64,000 nucleotides of DNA from Atrina japonica. Taxonomy: Eukaryota; Mollusca; Bivalvia; Pterioida; Pinnidae. The notes beneath the pieces were generated by a model, which saw only the letters and a list, made by a program, of their open reading frames with translations, did not search any database and was not told where the DNA came from. Positions 1 through 17,639 of the stretch are shown here, in pieces; within the stretch, counting starts at the first letter, position 1, and each line of letters opens with the position of its first letter. The DNA lies in the NCBI GenBank assembly GCA_030159075.1, contig BROG01000921.1:56001-120000 (forward strand), given 5' to 3'. A program made the translations under genes and the position numbers.

Positions 1-2726
1 GTGTCTGATTGGTATATACTGTATATAACCTGCAGTCTGATTGGTATATACTATATATAAACACCTGGTGTCTGATTGGTATATACTGTATATAACCTGA
101 TGTCTGATTGGTAATATACTGTTATATAACCTGCTGTCTGATTGGTATATATACTGTAATATAACCTGGTGTCTGACTGGTATATACTGTATATAACCTG
201 CTGCCTGATTGGTATATACTGTATATAACCTGCAGTCTGATTGGTATATACTGTATATAACCTGCTGTCTGACTGGTATATACTGTATATAACCTGGTGT
301 CTGATTGGTATAAACTCTGTATAGCCTGGTGTCTGATTGGTAGTTATACTGTATTATAACTGCTCTGTTCTTGATGGTATATACTGTGTATATAACCTGG
401 TGTCCTGATTGGTAGTTATACTGTATATAGACCTGGTGTTTTTGATCTGGTATTTACTGTATGATTAGACCTGCAAATCTGATTTGGTATATACCTCTAT
501 TATAACCTGGTGTCTGAGTGGAGTATATACTGTATATAAACCTGGGTGTCCCTGACTGGTATATGCTGTATATAACCTGCAATCTGATTGGTATATACTG
601 TATATAACCTGGTGTCTGATTGGTATATACTGTATATAACCTGCAATCTGATTGGTATATACTGTATATAACCTGCAATCTGATTGGTATATACTGTATA
701 TAGCCTGGTGTCTGGACTGGTATATGCTGTATATAACCTGCAATCTGGTTGGTATATACTCTATATAGCCTGGTGTCTGATTGGTATATACTGTATATAG
801 CCTGGTGTCTGACTGGTATATACTGTATATAACCTGGTGTCTGATTGGTATATACTGTATATAACCTGGTGTCTGACTGGTATATGCTGTATATAACCTG
901 CAATCGTGGTTGGTATATACCTCTATATAGCCTGGCGGTCTGATGTGGTTATATACTGTATATAGCCTGGTGTCTGACTGGTATATACTGTATATAACCT
1001 GGTGTCTGATTGGTATATACTGTATATAACCTGCAATCTGATTGGTATATACTGTATATAGCCTGGTGTCTGACTGGTATATGCTGTATATAACCTGCAA
1101 TCTGGTTGGTATATACTCTATATAGCCTGGTGTCTGATTGGTATATACTGTATATAACCTGGTGTCCTGATTGGTATATACTGTATATAACCTGCAATCT
1201 GATTGGTATATACTGTATATAACCTGCAATCTGATTGGTATATACTGTATATAGCCTGGTGTCTGACTAGGGGTATATGCTGTATATAACCTGCAATCTG
1301 GTTGGTATATACTCTATATAGCCTGGTGTCTGATTGGTATATACTGTATATAGCCTGGTGTCTGACTGGTATATACTGTATATAACCTGGTGTCTGATTG
1401 GTATATACTGTATATAACCTGCTGTCTGATTGGTATATACTCTATATAGCCTGGTGTCTGATTGGTATATACTGTATATAACCTGCTGTCTGATTGGTAT
1501 ATACTCTATATAACTTGCTGTCTGATTGGTATATACTGTATATAACCTGCAATCTGATTGGTATATACTGTATATAACTTGCTGTCTGATTGGTATATAC
1601 TGTATATAACCTGTAATCTGATTGGTATATACTGTATATAACCTGGTGTCTGATTGGTATATACTGTATATAACCTGCAATCTGGTTGGTATATACTCTA
1701 TATAACCTGGTGTCTGATTGGTATATACTGTATATAACCTGGTGTCTGATTGGTATATACTGTATATAACCTGGTGTCTGACTGGTATATACTGTATATA
1801 ACCTGGTGTCTGATTGGTATATACTGTATATAACCTGGTGTCTGATTGGTATATACTGTATATAACCTGGTGTCTGATTGGTATATACTGTATATAACCT
1901 GGTGTCTGACTGGTATATACTGTATATAACCTGGTGTCTGATTGGTATATACTGTATATAACCTGGTGTCTGATTGGTATATACTCTATATAACCTGCTG
2001 TCTGATTGGTATATACTGTATATAACCTGCAGTTCTGAATTGGTATATACTAGACCTCATAGCCCTGGTGTGTCTGAATTGGTATATACTGTATATAGCC
2101 TGGTGTCTGACTGGTATATACTGTATATAACCTGCAGTCTGATTGGTATTATATACCTGTATTTTAACCTGGTGTCTGATTGGTATATACTGTATATAAC
2201 CTGCAGTCTGATTGGTATATACTGTATATAACCTGGTGTCTGATTGGTATATACTGTATATAACCTGCAGTTCTGATGTTGGTATATACTATGTATATAA
2301 CCTGGTGTCTGAAATGGTATATTACTGTCTATATAACGCCTCGTGTTCTGAACTGGTTATAACTATACTGTATATAACCTGCTGTCTGATTGGTATATAC
2401 TCTATATAACCTGGTGTGATCTAGATTGGTATTTGGTACTACTATATAACCTGGTGTCTGATTGGTATATACTGTATATAACCTGGTGTCTGATTGGTAT
2501 ATACTGTATATAACCTGGTGTCTGATTGGTATATACTGTATATAGCCTGGTGTCTGACTGGTATATGCTGTATATAACCTGCCGTCTGATTGGTATATAC
2601 TGTATATAACCTGCTGTCTGACTGGTATATACTCTATATAACCTGCCATCTGATTGGTATATACTCTATATAGCCTGGTGTTTGATTGGTATATACTGTA
2701 TATAACCTGCAATCTGGTATATACTG
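1..2726. repeat. Satellite array, ~32-bp unit, continuing beyond the left edge
   Basis: About 85 head-to-tail copies of a 32-bp unit containing TGATTGGTATATACTGTATA and ending in CCTGGTGTC or CCTGCAATC. Variant copies (GACTGG, ATGCTG, CTCTATATAGCC) recur in the same order near 713, 866, 1073 and 1265, which shows higher-order duplication. Open frames seen on both strands here are repeat translations, not genes. The array lies 3' of NAXD exon D, so it should sit inside a NAXD intron. Copies at about 100-560 and 2020-2450 have many single-base indels. Confidence 0.95.
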
Positions 2727-2996
2727 TACCTCTGAACACATTTTTAATGCGTTAACACAGAAAGAATAATGTGTTAAGAATAGAAAATGCTGTACCAGCA
2801 TAATTTTTACCAAAACTTTGATATATCTATAATCATATTTCTGAAAAGTACCTGAATTCATGATTCAATGTCCATTCACTGTGAACCTGCTGAGGTTAAA
2901 ATATGCACATGTGACATAAAAAGATGCTCAAGCCTAGGTTTTGTAATTATTTTCTGATTGATGTGGAACAGATCCATTTCCTTTGATTTTGAATAG

Positions 2997-3040
2997 CGAT
3001 CAAAAGACGAGCGCGCTACCGACTGAGCCAGGTCGGCTCA
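2997..3040 (-). mobile_element. Truncated tRNA-like SINE head
   Basis: Read on the minus strand this contains CTGGCTCAGTCGGTAGCG, a good polymerase III A-box context as in tRNA-derived SINEs. No B box or tail follows, so this is a 5' fragment. It could also be a decayed tRNA gene. Confidence 0.5.
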
Positions 3041-3120
3041 GATTTTCTCAAGAGACTCATGTATATTTATCAATAACAAGAACATCTTCATACAATTTTC
3101 TGAAACACATTAAACAACAA

Positions 3121-3402
3121 GAGCTGGCCTAGCTCAATTGGTAGCGCACTCGACTCTTGATCATGAGGTCGTGAGTTCGAGTCAAGCCGGCGGCAGGTTG
3201 GTTTCCTGTTTGTCAGATGAGACAGTAAAAACTGAGGTCCCGTGTCACAGTAGGTGTTGGCACATTAAAGAACCCTTACTTCTTAATGGCCGTAAGTGCC
3301 GAGCATAGGCCAAAATTTGAAGCTCTTCACTGGCATTTGGTGATGACTCCATATGAGTGAAATATTCTTGAGTGGGATGTTAAACAACAACAAACAAACA
3401 AA
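3121..3402 (+). mobile_element. tRNA-derived SINE, full length
   Basis: The head looks like a tRNA: A box TAGCTCAATTGGTAGCG and B box GTGAGTTCGAGTC. The body has a conserved central block (AATGGCCGTAAGTGCCGAGC, then CTCCATATGAGTGAAATATT) shared with the copies at 24543 and 60228. The tail is GTTAAACAACAACAAACAAA. This arrangement matches the widespread mollusc tRNA-SINEs with a shared 3' domain. It lies between NAXD exon D and the left satellite, so it is intronic and on the strand opposite to the gene. Confidence 0.85.
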
Positions 3403-3446
3403 CAAATTAAACAACGATAATAGCAGATTTTATACTCATTTCATAC

Positions 3447-7605
<4,159 letters not shown>

Positions 7606-8146
7606 CTGAAGCAATGATAAATAAATAAATGAAAATAAACCCACTAAAGAACACTTGATGCTTGACAAAATGCTACAGCGGTCATTTTGACTCTCAATTC
7701 TTTTTACCAAAGAGTAAAAACAATATATGGTAATGAAGTCCTGAGTTTTCTAATGCATTATGAAGCATTGTGATAGACTGGTACACCCAGTAAAAAGTCA
7801 CATTTGGACTGGTTTAAGGCATTGATTTACAGAAGAGCAGGGTTCGACATTTAAGAATTACATGTAATCTGTTCTTCATTAACTTGCTCTTCCTGACCTA
7901 TAACACGCTATTTAAAAAATATTACTACAAAAACATATTTTAAAGTAGTTCATACATTAGCTACATGTAGCAAGATATACTCAGTTAACAAGAATATCAG
8001 TTGATATTTAGTACTAGCCCAGCTCAGTTTTTATTCGCCATGGGCTACTGGGCCCCAGCTAATTTCGATCCCTGTTGACCTGATGCAAAAATGGAATTTA
8101 GTTAACAAAAAAAAAAACCCAAAAGGGGAAACCATCCTCTCTACAG
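7606..8146. other. Region between NAXD exon A and candidate plus-strand exon
   Basis: No coding exon recognised. The missing 5' exon(s) of NAXD may lie here or further right. A block around 7797-7835 (CATTGATTTACAGAAGAG) is shared with 19649-19681 and looks like a small dispersed repeat. Confidence 0.45.
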
Positions 8147-8270
8147 AACATGTGGAAAATAACATGGCGGATGACAACGTCTGCTATCAGCATTTCTACT
8201 TTCAGTCTTGTGGAGATAGGAATTCAAAAGAATGCAGCTATGGTGTTAATCCAACTCTAATATGTACCAG
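8147..8270 (+). CDS. Possible first coding exon of an unidentified gene
   Basis: An acceptor (CTCTCTACAG) precedes a short leader and AACATGG at 8164. The frame stays open to a weak donor CCAG|GTTAAT, giving 35 codons and ending in phase 2. The peptide is Cys-rich (CYQHFYFQSC, then KEC and LICT). The spacing recalls the N-terminus of CCCH zinc-finger proteins of the ZC3H11A type, but the expected His is absent, so this is only a hint. I found no next exon that matches in phase. It could be a chance frame. Confidence 0.3.
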
Positions 8271-11015
8271 GTTAATATTTTTTTCTTCTGTGTGAGAAAA
8301 ATGTCCATCATCTGGTGAATTATATCTCTCAAAATCGTGTTCTAAATAGTACAGCTGTATCATCATTGCATACTGAAAACCTGACGATGATATTGTGATA
8401 ATATTCTAGCATCGTTATATCGTTGACTCCAATAGAAAAGGCAGTGTTTATATTTATTACGTACTTGAGCTACCTAAACAAACACATATCACATACTTTG
8501 TTGTGAAATTATTCAAAGATAAATTTTTACTAAGGGGATGTTACGCATGAAATAAACAACAAACAAACACTGCATAGTTAGCAAGAATAATACTTAATTT
8601 AATTCTGTGGAATACATGTATTGCGATGTTATCGCAATCATATCAGCAAAATTTACCGATATCATGATGATAATTATTAGGGTTGGAAATTGGCGGTAGT
8701 CCACCAGTCTGAGACTAATAAATTTTGCAGCGGACTAGTGACGGTCATGCTTCAGCTAATCCGGTTGACTAGTAGAAAATATGTAGATCAATCACAGTAT
8801 TATTATGAGAAAAATCACCGAATGTTCAATGAAAGTGAGTGTACATTGAGAAAAATATGACGATCTATTTATATCCTAAAAATTTCCCCTTTCAATGAGC
8901 TCTAGAGGGATACTACAAATTCGTTCTCGCTCAAGATCCTCATACCTGTCAAATCTACTGAATTCGGCGGTAGTCAATGGATAATTTTTTTATTCATCTA
9001 CCTCTTGTCTACCACCGAGAAAAAATCTAGTGATTTCTACATTGTCCTACTGATTTTTCTAATTTTCAATCAATTTCCATATATTTCTACCGCATGTTGT
9101 CCATATTTCCGGCGATCATTAGTAATTAATATCAGTATTAAATGTTTGTAATTGTAATTTTCAGTCTATCAATTGGCGACAAAAAAAATCTTCTGGTGAT
9201 ATTTCTGGCGCCCCCATTTCATTGAAGTATTAAACCATCTAGGTTACATAAATACCTTATATCTTCCAAACATTCATCAGGAACATGGACTAACATACCT
9301 GTTTATTAATTAATGTCATAAGACCATACACAGGTGTAATTATTGGACGTGTGCTCAGTGTAATTGTACACAATGACCTACACAGTATTGTGGTCAGGTA
9401 CAAATGTACCTGTACAGATTTATAACCTATATATTTAAACTCCACAATGTCAGGTCTATGTACAGGATTTTCATAATAGTAATATCATGAATATGTATGT
9501 CTGTCAATATGAAACTGACAGTTTTCATCGAAGAAATTTCGGCACTTCTTCAAGTTCTTGATTTTTCTGGTCTATATATTAGCACTTTATTATGTATAGC
9601 AACTTAAGAATTGTGCTCAAACAGACCCTTATTCAGAATTTTGTTAAAATTAAAATTTAAAACACTCATTATTGTTGTCTTTTCATTATTTCTACAGGAA
9701 AAATTTTAAGCATATATAAAATCCAATATATCAGGTATTATTAATTAGAATATTGTATCATATCGAAATTCTCTGGCTAATACACAGACTTAAACTCCAC
9801 ACCTATAATCACTATCCATATGTTCTGTGCTATATACAGACATCAAAGATTATTAACATCATTAATGTCAAATCAATTTCATGCAGCTTGTGTATTTGGT
9901 CAATCCTCAATTTTTTTATTTAAAAATTTAGCTGAGAAATATCGAAGCGAAATTGTGTTGTCTTCTATGATGTCCGCACTCCACATACTATATAGCGTTA
10001 TTCATTGTTATTGATGCATCGCAATGTCAATACAAAAACAATGTTTTTGTTTCAATTACATAATATTTTAAACACAGAAAATAATGTCTTCTTATATCTC
10101 ATTGAACTGAATTTCTTGTATCTCATTGAATTGAATTAAATAAATTGTCAGTAATGACAGTTAACACATTTATTTAACCTCGATAATCTTTTTTATTATT
10201 ATTATTAAAAGCAGATTTGATTTTTCCTATCAAATCTCATTTTATTTGAGAACTATTCAGTCAACATTTGTTGTTTTATCTTATCATTTAATGAAAAAAT
10301 AGTTGGTCACGAAGGCAGACCATATACTCTAGTTGCTTTTATTTGTGGGGGATTTAATTTTGCTATATTTGCGGTCTAAGAAAATACCATGAAATTAAAT
10401 ACCCGTGAATATAATACTTTTGAAGTATCAGAAAGATAATATGTTACCAATACAAGGTTTTTGCCAATCAAAATTCATTCATATGTAACCGGACATCGTA
10501 TACACGAATCACAAAATATTATCAACTTTACATCAACTGCTATCATACTTCAGTATTGGAAATGGTCTTGTGCAAAATTTAAAACCCGTGAATAAGTTCC
10601 TTTCAGAAAAATGTGAAATTTTCTCCCTGTGAAATTAAACAACTATACAGTACGTAGCTTGCTTGTTTTATGCTTGTTATAATTTGGGTCAAAATTAGGC
10701 CACAGCTACCAGTATCCCCCTGCATTGTTGAGTAATGACCCTAGACAATGTGCAGGTGAAGTTTCATGGCTGTATTAAGCTGCAGTACTTTTCCCGCATT
10801 GGACTGAAACAAAAAGCTTAACACAGATAAAGGACGATGCCGACGCTGAAGCAGAGATAGCTACAGCTCTTCCGTTCTTCGAACAGGCGGGCAAAAAAGT
10901 GCAGATTAAAACCTTCAAATAAATACATGTATTTGGGTATGCAAAAATATTGGTAATACATGTTCAAATCCTCAAGAGAAATATTTCAAACATTATCATA
11001 TTTTCAATTATTTAG
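8271..11015. other. No recognisable gene
   Basis: AT-rich sequence without arrays or clear transposons. Frames such as 9820-10014 (plus) have no recognisable motif and a composition like the surrounding non-coding DNA. Confidence 0.5.
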
Positions 11016-11583
11016 TAATCAAACTGGGATTATGTTTCTTCCAGGTAAGTCTAGTTATTTATTTTCTGCATTTCAAAAGCCACTGTTATATTAGAATATT
11101 CAGAATTAAGTATTTTAAAGCACATTATAAAAAATTTAGAAATACTAAATTTTGAAAATTCTACTATAACACAATGACCATCCCATCATTTTGAGTCTCA
11201 GTCTCCCAAGCTGTCTTTATTACAATCTGTATTATTTTATTCATGCGTGTACACGTATACATTACATGTATTAAAAATTCAAAATATAGTCTATATCTAT
11301 TTCTTATAAATCGCAAAGTTGACTACAAAAGTAAAAGAAATGTGTAATTTATATTATCGATATTATTGACAATTATTCCCTTTTAGAATTAAATGCATAA
11401 AATGACAAATATTTAAGTTTTGAATTACAAATTTTCCCTCTTTTTCCAGAAGGGGAACACCCCTCCCCTTTTAGTTTCATTGCACCTGGTGTATAGCCTG
11501 TGTGAGAATGACAATGCATCCATCCATAAATCTCGACCTCTGTATGCACTTTTTACCCCAGAAAAATTTCATAATGTTGACAG
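11016..11583 (+). CDS. Two candidate internal exons of an unidentified plus-strand gene
   Basis: Candidate exon 1 is 11016-11044 (acceptor CAATTATTTAG, donor CCAG|GTAAGT). Candidate exon 2 is 11450-11583 (acceptor CCTCTTTTTCCAG, donor ACAG|GTATGT). Entered in phase 1, exon 1 leaves phase 0, and exon 2 is then open throughout (NTPPLLVSLHLVYSLCEN, then RPLYALFTPEKFHNVD). The splice signals and codon-like composition are better than those of neighbouring frames. I do not recognise the protein, and no flanking exons were identified. It may belong with the exon at 8147 or be spurious. Confidence 0.35.
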
Positions 11584-11984
11584 GTATGTCAGAAGCATTA
11601 TAAATATCAAATTGGTTTGATCATGACATGTGACAATTTGACGGCCCAATTCTTAATCCCGGTATCAAATTTGATATTATAATTAAAACCTGGAACATTT
11701 GATGAATTTTACTAAATTATTTAAAGTGTTCACTTTGGGATTGTAAATCTGTTGTGGGACTAGTGAATTCTTTTGTCAACTCCTCCAATTGACAGAAATG
11801 TTAAATTTGAACCCTAATAATGACAATCATGATAACAACTCCACTAAATAGCCGAAATCATGCAATAGCTGTCTACTGGTCCCTGACCTGTACAGTATAT
11901 CTGAAAGAACAATATGTTTATCGGAATTTCAGGCTCCTACAGTCAATTATAAGCTAAACAAATTGTAGTGGTACAGAAGATATC

Positions 11985-12040
11985 AGCTTGGGTAGCTCAG
12001 TTGCAAGTGTTGGCACTACGTTCGATTCCTGGTCTAGTCG
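11985..12040 (+). mobile_element. Degenerate tRNA-like (SINE head) sequence
   Basis: GGGTAGCTCAGTTGCAAGTG resembles an A box and CGTTCGATTCC a B box, with tRNA-like spacing. No SINE body follows. It could be a decayed SINE or a tRNA relic. Confidence 0.4.
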
Positions 12041-12960
12041 CACATTTCCTTGCCTACTAATAAATCAATGATTCAAGAATTTAGACTGAATTAACTGTAA
12101 ATGTAGGGAACGTGGTGACTACAATCCGACCTAATACACCAATTAAACAATATGGTAATCACACAATATCATTAATCGAATAGGTGTGAAAGTCAAACAC
12201 TCACAGTCACACATATTGACATACAGAGGTATACTATAGTGACAATGTGTGCCAGTCGCTTAGTTTTAGATTGATAACACATCAAAAAGTGAAAATGACA
12301 TGCAAAAATAACTACCCGACTGAAAAATTCGTCCTCTTCCGAATACATAGGAAAAAACATTTGTCAAAGTAAACATTCTGTGTATACTTTAAACCCTGGA
12401 TAACTAGAAGCAATCTAAGTGCAAATCTGACAGCTTTCGCGCCAAACGTCCTTGACCTGAGATGATCTCTTCACGCTGTTTGGTGTAATCTTTAGGTTTT
12501 ACCATTTGTTATGTGGTGCGCGATCTTGAACGAGATGTTCGGAATGAAAATAAACGAGATCTTGCGAGAAGTGGCTCCAAATTCAAAATGGCGTAAGAAA
12601 GCGTAAACAAAGTCTTGAAAATTATTGTCAAAGAGTTTCGTATGCAGATTCTTTAGTGCAGTGTTCTATACTTATTTGAATGTTTACTTTGTAATTTTTG
12701 CCGGACATTGAACTGGTAGTTATATTCAGAATAACTTTAAATACTCAGAAATTTTATCATTTTATCCATATTATTTGTGGTTTCATGTCTGAACGCGTCT
12801 CTAAGAAGACGGCGATCTTAGTTAAGATTTCTGTGCATGTATGTTTACACCACAGAGTGAATGTACATATATTTTACACTATGATGTCATGACTCTTCCT
12901 TTGATAAAATACTTCCATTAACATGAAAACTTCACGTCATGAACTTAAAGGTTATTCATT

Positions 12961-14143
12961 GACCCTTTCGTGATAACTGCGTTCCTATACTGGCTACAGT
13001 ACAAAAGTGGTGTTTATTCTGTCAAACACTCTACTTGGTGTAGAGTGAAATGCAGTACGTTGCGATGAAACATGGTGATTTTTGGTGTGCAACACTAGAA
13101 AAACACTCACTCTGTGAAGTATTGTGTAAAGGATTGTGTTTCAAAATGAATGACTTGACACTTCAATATGCAATAAAAACTGCCGTGTGTAACAAGCTTA
13201 CCTAGACAGTTAATCTCTCGAGTGTTAACTTTTGGACATCCTGTTTTTATAGGGCAGTACCACTCACAGAACTTATATTATAAAGATTAAAATAGTAATT
13301 ATTGAACAATTTGATCAAACCAAATGAGACTTAAATTGAAATTTAATTCCGATATATTAAGCATAATATTATATATCGCTGGTTCATCCGGGATCAAGTT
13401 GCTGTCAATAGCACATTATTGTGTATACATGTATCAACATTTTATCTAAATACATGTAAAGCATAAATAATAAATCTATTATTTTTGGATTCTGTAAAAC
13501 TTGACGAAAAAAACCCCTAAGGTAAAAATGGTAAATGTTTGGCATGCAGCCAGTGATGATTGACACATTAAGCGTACTTGGTCTGCTTTGGATAATTTAG
13601 CAAATCACTTTCAAAGCCCTTGGAAAAGAAATTATTATAACTTTCAGTGTTTCGTTAGTATAATATTAGTGGTATACAATGTACAAGACAGGATTTACAG
13701 CTTGTTTATTACCTGTAGGGCGTGAGGATGTTGTGATAGTTAATAAGGCACCCCATGGAGAACTTTAATCCAAACACTTCAGCTGATGGTGTCACACAGA
13801 GTTTTTCTACGTCAAAGAAATATGCCACCATAGTGTTTACCGAAATTTTGCATATGATTACACTTAAGTTAGAAAGAGAATGATGATGTAGAGTGTTTGA
13901 CAGAATAAACACTACGTTTGCACTGTACTAATTTCAAACACTTCTGAGTGGCATCAAGAAGATTTGTGCTCAAAACATTTCATACCCATGACAAATAGTA
14001 CCCAATTAAAGATTAATAGTTCCCTGTGTACGATTTGAATTTCATTGGTATGATTTGTGTTGCGTACGAAACTTGTTACCACTTGGAAGTGTTAAGTGCG
14101 CAGTTGAGATTCATAGCAGGAATGCAGTTATCATGAAAGGGTC
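12961..14143. mobile_element. Inverted-repeat element, possibly a non-autonomous DNA transposon
   Basis: The outer ends are near-perfect inverted copies of 26 nt: GACCCTTTCGTGATAACTGC... at 12961-12986 and its reverse complement at 14118-14143, with two mismatches. A second inverted pair is exact over 25 nt (13011-13035 with 13888-13912, core TTTATTCTGTCAAACACTC). Between them a minus-strand segment 13806-13713 has an acceptor (TTTGACGTAG), an open frame and a donor (ACAG|GTAATA), but I do not recognise its product. No transposase is seen. Two related repeats in opposite orientation would give the same picture. Confidence 0.5.
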
Positions 14144-14508
14144 TAAAGTGTTATAGTCTAAGTCACATTAATTGTGTCCACTGGTTTTGGCTGATTCAAA
14201 TAAAATGGTCGAAACTTAACACTTAATTTTAATTTTTTAACTTAGCAGTATTCTAGGTATTCGAGTATATCCATGACAAATAAAAATTAATCTGTTTTGT
14301 TCTAGATATTCGCACTCAAGTTACCCCATTAGGAATTTTACATAGGTAATGGCTGCCATCTGTTGAAGTTGGATAATGGAAGTGAAACGAAGGGACTGTT
14401 TATTGCATAAAATAAATGTAAAATAAAATCATCCAAAATTCATGTTTTTGGAGCATTCTGACTATTATTGTATGATGTGTATTCATTTTATAACAGCATA
14501 TAATACAT

Positions 14509-14668
14509 TAGGAGTTATTCCCCTTTAAATCACTCTTTTGGCAGGAGTAAAAAAAATGGTTACCTGCATGACCCAATTTATTGACAATACATTGGGAGTT
14601 ATTCCCCTTCAAATCATTCTTTTGGCAGGAGGAAAAAAAATGGTTACCTGCATGACCCATTTTATTGA
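14509..14668. repeat. Tandem duplication, ~82 bp x 2
   Basis: Two copies containing GGAGTTATTCCCCTT and TGGTTACCTGCATGACCCA, differing at few sites. GAGTTATTCCCCTT recurs near 24117 beside another dispersed repeat, so the unit may derive from a mobile repeat. Confidence 0.85.
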
Positions 14669-16740
14669 CATCGTATGACTAGCACAGAGATTCCCGTAGG
14701 AAAAGTATTTTAAAAAATTGAAGCGACCACACAAAGAAAAAAGTATGTAGAAAAGATATAGGGTATACTTTTTGGTTTTTCATTGATATCACCCCTTTTT
14801 TGTAATCAGACAAACAATCGCATTGTAAATTAAATTATAAATTGCCTATCTAATGTGACTTAGACTATAGTAATGTTCAAATTCATTTCAGAAATTAAAT
14901 CTGTGCTATTAGATCTAGTAGGTATTTACCTGGATTTTGGATAGGATTGGTAAGTAGGAGTAATATATCTCCATGTAGTGATGTAGTAAGTGTTTTGTCG
15001 GGTTCAATTAGTGTTTTACATGTGTAATAGGAATGAAGAGAGAGGGGTACGGACTGAAATTTGAACCCACCATTCTGCTTACTCACTAACACTGTTACTG
15101 TACAGGGTTGCAGGGTGTATCAGACCCAGGACATTTACACCTGAGTTGAGACATTTCAGCATCTGCGTTAAGATGTTTTTGCACCTAGATTTTCACAATT
15201 CAGGAACATTTCATCCGAACATTTTAAGACAGTGTTTGAAACCATTGACATTATAATTAATGTGCATAATTAAATAATTTCTTGAATACTGCTTCAGCTT
15301 GGTTAAGTGAAGTTCATTACTTCCATTCATACAATCACTAAACAACAGTAAGAAAATATTTAATGAAATTTTACATCGCTTATTTAATACATTAAATTGT
15401 AAGATTCTTAGAATAATGAATCTATCAAATTAAAAAAAAAAAACAATAGAGATTAAGTAGGCCTACATTGCCAGAGTTTTTGAAATTCAATGGTTTTACC
15501 AGAAAAACCAATAAATTTTAGAAAAGTCCGGTGAAATCTATCTGATAACTGGTCCAAATGACCAGTAATTTTCCATTTCATTTGAATTGTGTATATATAC
15601 AGACCATTAAAAAATTTCTTTGACCAGTGAAATTCCTTTATTCACTAGTCCGGTTGACCAGCAATTTGTTTTATTTCAAAATGTCTGCATTGCAATGTTT
15701 ACACTATTTAGTGAATTTAACAGGTCCTGAAACATCCCAATCTTAGTCTGAAACATCCTAAGTACAAAAATAAATGAATCTTATGTTATCTAAAGAAGTT
15801 AACAGGCTTTGATATGTTAAAATCTTAGTCCTGAATCTTCCCATATCAGATTCCAAAAATCTTAAATCAAGTGCCAGAACATCCTACAGTGCTGGTCTTG
15901 GTTTTTTAGGGAGTCTATATACTAAAATTTATTAAAATTCAGCATTAGCCCTGGGTCAGAAAATGTATTAGCCAAATCATTGACAAATTTTAATTTTCAT
16001 TGAAATCTTTGGGCAACTCAAAATATCTAGTGCTAAAGGCCTAAAACTAACATACATATATTTAAAACATGTCTTCAATAGGTGCTGAAACATCTATAAA
16101 TAGGATCTGATTCTGAAACACCTTAAATTAAAATCAAATCTTGATTAACTCTATCACACAAATGTTTACACAAGGTAATTTGTAAATTTAACAATATGTA
16201 CCATATGAAATTGTACTGATTACAGATTGACCACTGTTTTTTTTAATGTAAGACGGGGAATATGGTCTAAAGTTCTTAGTTCCCTTTACACATGTCTGGA
16301 TATATACAAGTATGTCTGTTAACATGTCAAGGTCTGCACAAACTTAATTTTTTAATAAGAATGTATGTGTTACTGTATCAAACTAATCAATAATATAAAT
16401 TTGGAAGTGAAGTCATATCCTTAGAATGTGTGCACATGTATGTGAAAATTAATTATACTGAAGTTATCTTTCTTGCTTTCTGTGAAACAAGAGTTATATT
16501 CTGAGGGTTCTTGATACCATGAATTCCGTTAGACCAATGACCATTTTTTTTAGATTTTTGAGAATTTCAGAAATCAACACTTCAACCAATGTTGATCCTA
16601 AATATTATACAAACTAGGGAATGTTTATGTTAATCTTTTCTTCATGATTCTTGGGTATTTTCTATCCATGGACAATTAAAGCATCAGCTTTTGACAATAA
16701 AAAAGTTTGTATAGTTTATGTAAAGGCGTCATTGTGACAT
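14669..16740. other. No recognisable gene
   Basis: AT-rich intergenic sequence. Degenerate phrases around 'CTGAAACATCCTAAGT' recur loosely between 15730 and 16130 (CATCCCAATCTTAGTC, CATCCTAAGTAC, CATCTATAAATAG), as if from an old decayed tandem repeat. No exon-like structure seen. Confidence 0.5.
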
Positions 16741-16744
16741 AAAA

Positions 16745-17330
16745 AATATCAGTAAAACAATGCAACAGACCTACAAGTCAAAAATGTCAAAAATCTAAGT
16801 ATAACAATGCAACATAACTTGTCTACAAGTCAAAAATCTCAGTATCATAATATAACAATGCAACATAACTTGTCTGCAAGTCAAAAATTTCAAAAATCTC
16901 AGTATAACAGCGAACATACCTTGCCTACAAGTCAAACATGTAAAAAATTTCAGTATCATAACATAACAATGCAACATAACTTGTCTACAAGTAAAAAATG
17001 TAAAACAAATCTCTGTCATAACATAACTATGCAGCATAACTTGTCTGCAAGTCAAAAATCTCAATAACATAATATAACAATGCAACATAACTTGTCTCCA
17101 AGTCAAAAATGTCAAAAATATCAGTGTCATAACATGAAAATTCAACATAACTTGTCTACAAGTCAAAAATCTCAGTAACATAACTTGTCTACAAGTCAAA
17201 AAATGTCAAAAATCTCAGTAACATAACAATGCAGCATAACTTTTCTACAAGTCAAAAATAACAAAACTTTCAGTTACATAACAATGCAACATAACTTGTC
17301 GGCAAGTCAAAAAATGTCTGTAAAGCATAA
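16745..17330. repeat. Tandem repeat, ~40-50-bp variable unit
   Basis: About 13 copies around CAACATAACTTGTCTACAAG followed by TCAAAAATCTCAGTA, with length variants in the linker. Open frames on both strands in this block are translations of the repeat. Confidence 0.93.
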
Positions 17331-17639
17331 TTTTGGTATGTATAAGGCAAAATAACTAAAATACTACTACTAAAATGATGATGAAGTTTGCTTCAACCAA
17401 GCAATGCTGTTCTTTTATCATTTACATTTGCATGCCAAAAATATAAAAAATGTCCAGTTGCAGCATAGATTCTGTGTTTCCATCTTAAAATCATAAAATT
17501 TTAATTGAACCTGAATATTTAGTAAATTTGGTGACTTCAAAATCCAGACTGATGTATCCTGAAAATGACAATGTCTAGATCACTTGTAGTCAGTGCAGGT
17601 TTAGTTTATGTTGGATTCTAAGTTGATTATGTATCCCAG

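Noticed and set aside
1..2409. Several 65-254-codon open frames, both strands
   Set aside because: All are translations of the 32-bp satellite (repeats of IYSIYQSD or similar) with no unique sequence.
11985..12040. Functional tRNA gene
   Set aside because: A and B boxes are present but the stem halves do not pair well and no terminator is evident; a decayed SINE head is more likely.
16795..17199. Minus-strand frame with CRQVMLH repeats
   Set aside because: Repeat translation of the CAACATAACTTGTCTACAAG array.
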